Shown in pieces: positions 58,374-59,530 of a stretch of 59,530 bases of DNA. Origin of the DNA: an uncultured Muribaculaceae bacterium (GTDB lineage: Bacteria; Bacteroidota; Bacteroidia; Bacteroidales; Muribaculaceae). Below the pieces are notes generated by a model, which was given only the letters and a program-made list of their open reading frames with translations, was not told where the DNA came from and made no database searches. The position numbers were made by a program, and so were the translations under genes. The stretch spans positions 1-59,530 of the forward strand of contig CAJTOB010000004.1 of assembly GCA_910578035.1 (NCBI GenBank), written 5' to 3'. How positions within the stretch are numbered: the stretch's first letter is position 1; each line of letters begins with the position of its first letter.

Positions 58374-59516
58374 TTACAAATATTTTATCGGATTTTTTTG
58401 AGAGGACGAGAAATAGACTGCAAAGTTAGGCATTTTTTTCGAAAGCACGTTCTTAAAAATAACAGTAGCATACTGTTCGCTTTCGAAATGGCCGATGTCG
58501 AATATCGCCATGCCGGTGCGATTGTCGCAGAAATCGTGGTAGCGCACATCGGCGGTGACATATGCATCTGCGCCTGCTGCCTGTGCCGCTCCTATGAATT
58601 CGCCGCCGGCGCCGCCACACATGGCTACGCGGCGCACAACTGCTTCGGAATCATAGCCGAGAGATACCCGTATGGACGGAATATCGAACTTTTCTTTGAG
58701 CATGGCTGCGAAATCGGCCATTTTCATCGGTTTTTCGAATTCTGCCACTACGCCAAGGCCTATATTGAGGTCTGTATTGGCTACGGGCGATATTTCAACA
58801 CGGGAATCTTCGGCTCCGGGAACTCCGGTGGCGGCTGAGACAAGAGCGCTCACTTTCCACGCCGGAACGATCGCTTCCACACGGGTGAGGGGTGTATGGA
58901 CAAGGTTGATTCCGGCTATAGGATCGTTCTGTGCTGCGGGCAGAGTTTCGCCTTCAACGTTGTTGTATGTGCATCGGCTGTCGGTTTCTAGTGCCGGTGC
59001 CGTGTTGCTCAGGGCTGAGTTTCCGGAGCCGGGAGCAGTTCCGGCTTCGCCGTCGAGCAGGGCAAGACGCACATCGGCGGCGGCTGCGCGCGGGCAGATG
59101 ACGGTTAGTCGGCGTAATTCTATGCCGGCCGGCGAGAGCACGCGGAGTGTTTTTGCGCCCATGGCAGAAGCCATGGCATAGGAAACACCTCCGACAGTGC
59201 TATCGAGCGATGTGTGGGCCGAATAGACAGCTATGCCGGCACGGATTGCAGCCATTGCGGCGCGCTGAGGGGCGTTGGCTCCTGTGAGCGATTTGAAGCC
59301 CTTGAATATCAGCGGGTGATGCGATATGATGAGATTGAGTCCGCGCTCAGCGGCTTCGGCCACAATCTCTTCGGTAACATCGACGCAGAGCAAGGCCCCG
59401 GAGACCTCGTCGGTACCCTCGGGAAGACCTATCTGGAGGCCGCTGTTATCCCATGACTCCTGAAGAGTCCGCGGTGCGAACTCTTCAAGAGCGGCTATGA
59501 TATAGGATAGTTTCAT
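58374..59516 (-). CDS. NIF3/DUF34 family dinuclear-metal protein
   Basis: A 380-aa protein of the NIF3 (YbgI) family with an inserted PII-like middle domain. Metal ligands are visible in LIISHHPLIFKG (near residue 65), YSAHTSLDS and the C-terminal DIGHFESEQYA. Often annotated as GTP cyclohydrolase I type 2, but a metal-chaperone or phosphatase role is debated. The ATG at 59516 gives the usual KLSYIIAALEEFAP start; the 14 bases beyond it hold nothing further. Confidence 0.93.
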   Translation of the reverse strand: MKLSYIIAALEEFAPRTLQESWDNSGLQIGLPEGTDEVSGALLCVDVTEEIVAEAAERGLNLIISHHPLIFKGFKSLTGANAPQRAAMAAIRAGIAVYSAHTSLDSTVGGVSYAMASAMGAKTLRVLSPAGIELRRLTVICPRAAAADVRLALLDGEAGTAPGSGNSALSNTAPALETDSRCTYNNVEGETLPAAQNDPIAGINLVHTPLTRVEAIVPAWKVSALVSAATGVPGAEDSRVEISPVANTDLNIGLGVVAEFEKPMKMADFAAMLKEKFDIPSIRVSLGYDSEAVVRRVAMCGGAGGEFIGAAQAAGADAYVTADVRYHDFCDNRTGMAIFDIGHFESEQYATVIFKNVLSKKMPNFAVYFSSSQKNPIKYL

Positions 59517-59530
59517 TTCTGCGGTTCTAC

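Overview
The window looks like a chromosomal segment of a Bacteroidales bacterium, probably from the Muribaculaceae/Bacteroides side of the order. The grounds are the repeated Bacteroidetes -7 promoter element TAnnTTTG, a gldH gene next to ricT, the small DUF4295 gene behind rpmB-rpmG, a NUDIX-type arabinose regulator, and DUF4840/DUF4377 lipoproteins. The family-level assignment is an inference. Most of the window is moderately GC-rich housekeeping DNA. Two AT-rich islands (about 8.4-10.8 kb and 42.0-45.0 kb) stand out.

Layout. 1-0.9 kb: one end of an ISAon1-type insertion sequence that appears to have cut a TSCPD-domain gene, then a mirrored short tandem repeat. 0.9-5.4 kb: rsgA, rpmB-rpmG-DUF4295, and a recX-prmC-obgE operon. 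5.4-8.4 kb: three nonulosonic-acid genes (hydrolysing 2-epimerase, CMP-sugar synthetase, CBS-nucleotidyltransferase) with no synthase nearby. 8.4-10.8 kb: AT-rich island 1, with a gene remnant, structured RNA copy A, an exported protein, a 403-bp element bounded by inverted hairpins, and a 63-aa protein. 10.8-21.3 kb: a GH130-like lipoprotein, CCA/poly(A) polymerase, M24 peptidase, HAD phosphatase, gldH, ricT, rny, a 6S-like RNA candidate, zapA with a coiled-coil partner, ychF, and a four-helix-bundle cassette bracketed by inverted repeats. 21.4-29.6 kb: ettA, a palindrome-rich spacer, and a tripartite RND efflux operon. 29.7-33.3 kb: a RING/TerD-like protein and rpsF-rpsR-rplI.

33.4-41.2 kb: a small exported protein, an LTA-synthase-like membrane sulfatase, two identical tRNA-Asn genes, a two-component pair, a DUF1846 protein, and a GT4 plus WecG/TagA glycosyltransferase pair. 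41.2-45.0 kb: AT-rich island 2, holding gene fragments, structured RNA copy B, a DUF4840 lipoprotein and a DUF4377 pseudogene. 45.3-52.9 kb: an L-arabinose utilisation operon (mutarotase, Na+/sugar symporter, NUDIX regulator, araD, araA, FGGY kinase). 53.0-59.5 kb: a small membrane protein, TPR protein, glnS, an exported hypothetical, a zinc-ribbon coiled-coil protein and a NIF3 protein.

The strongest unexplained signal is the pair of about 200-nt intergenic segments at 8687-8885 and 42460-42663. They share the same promoter spacing and the same nested stem architecture. Many stem positions differ between the copies by compensating changes on both strands, which is what a conserved structured RNA looks like. 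Each sits just upstream of an exported-protein gene inside an AT-rich island full of gene debris. I do not recognise it as a known RNA family.
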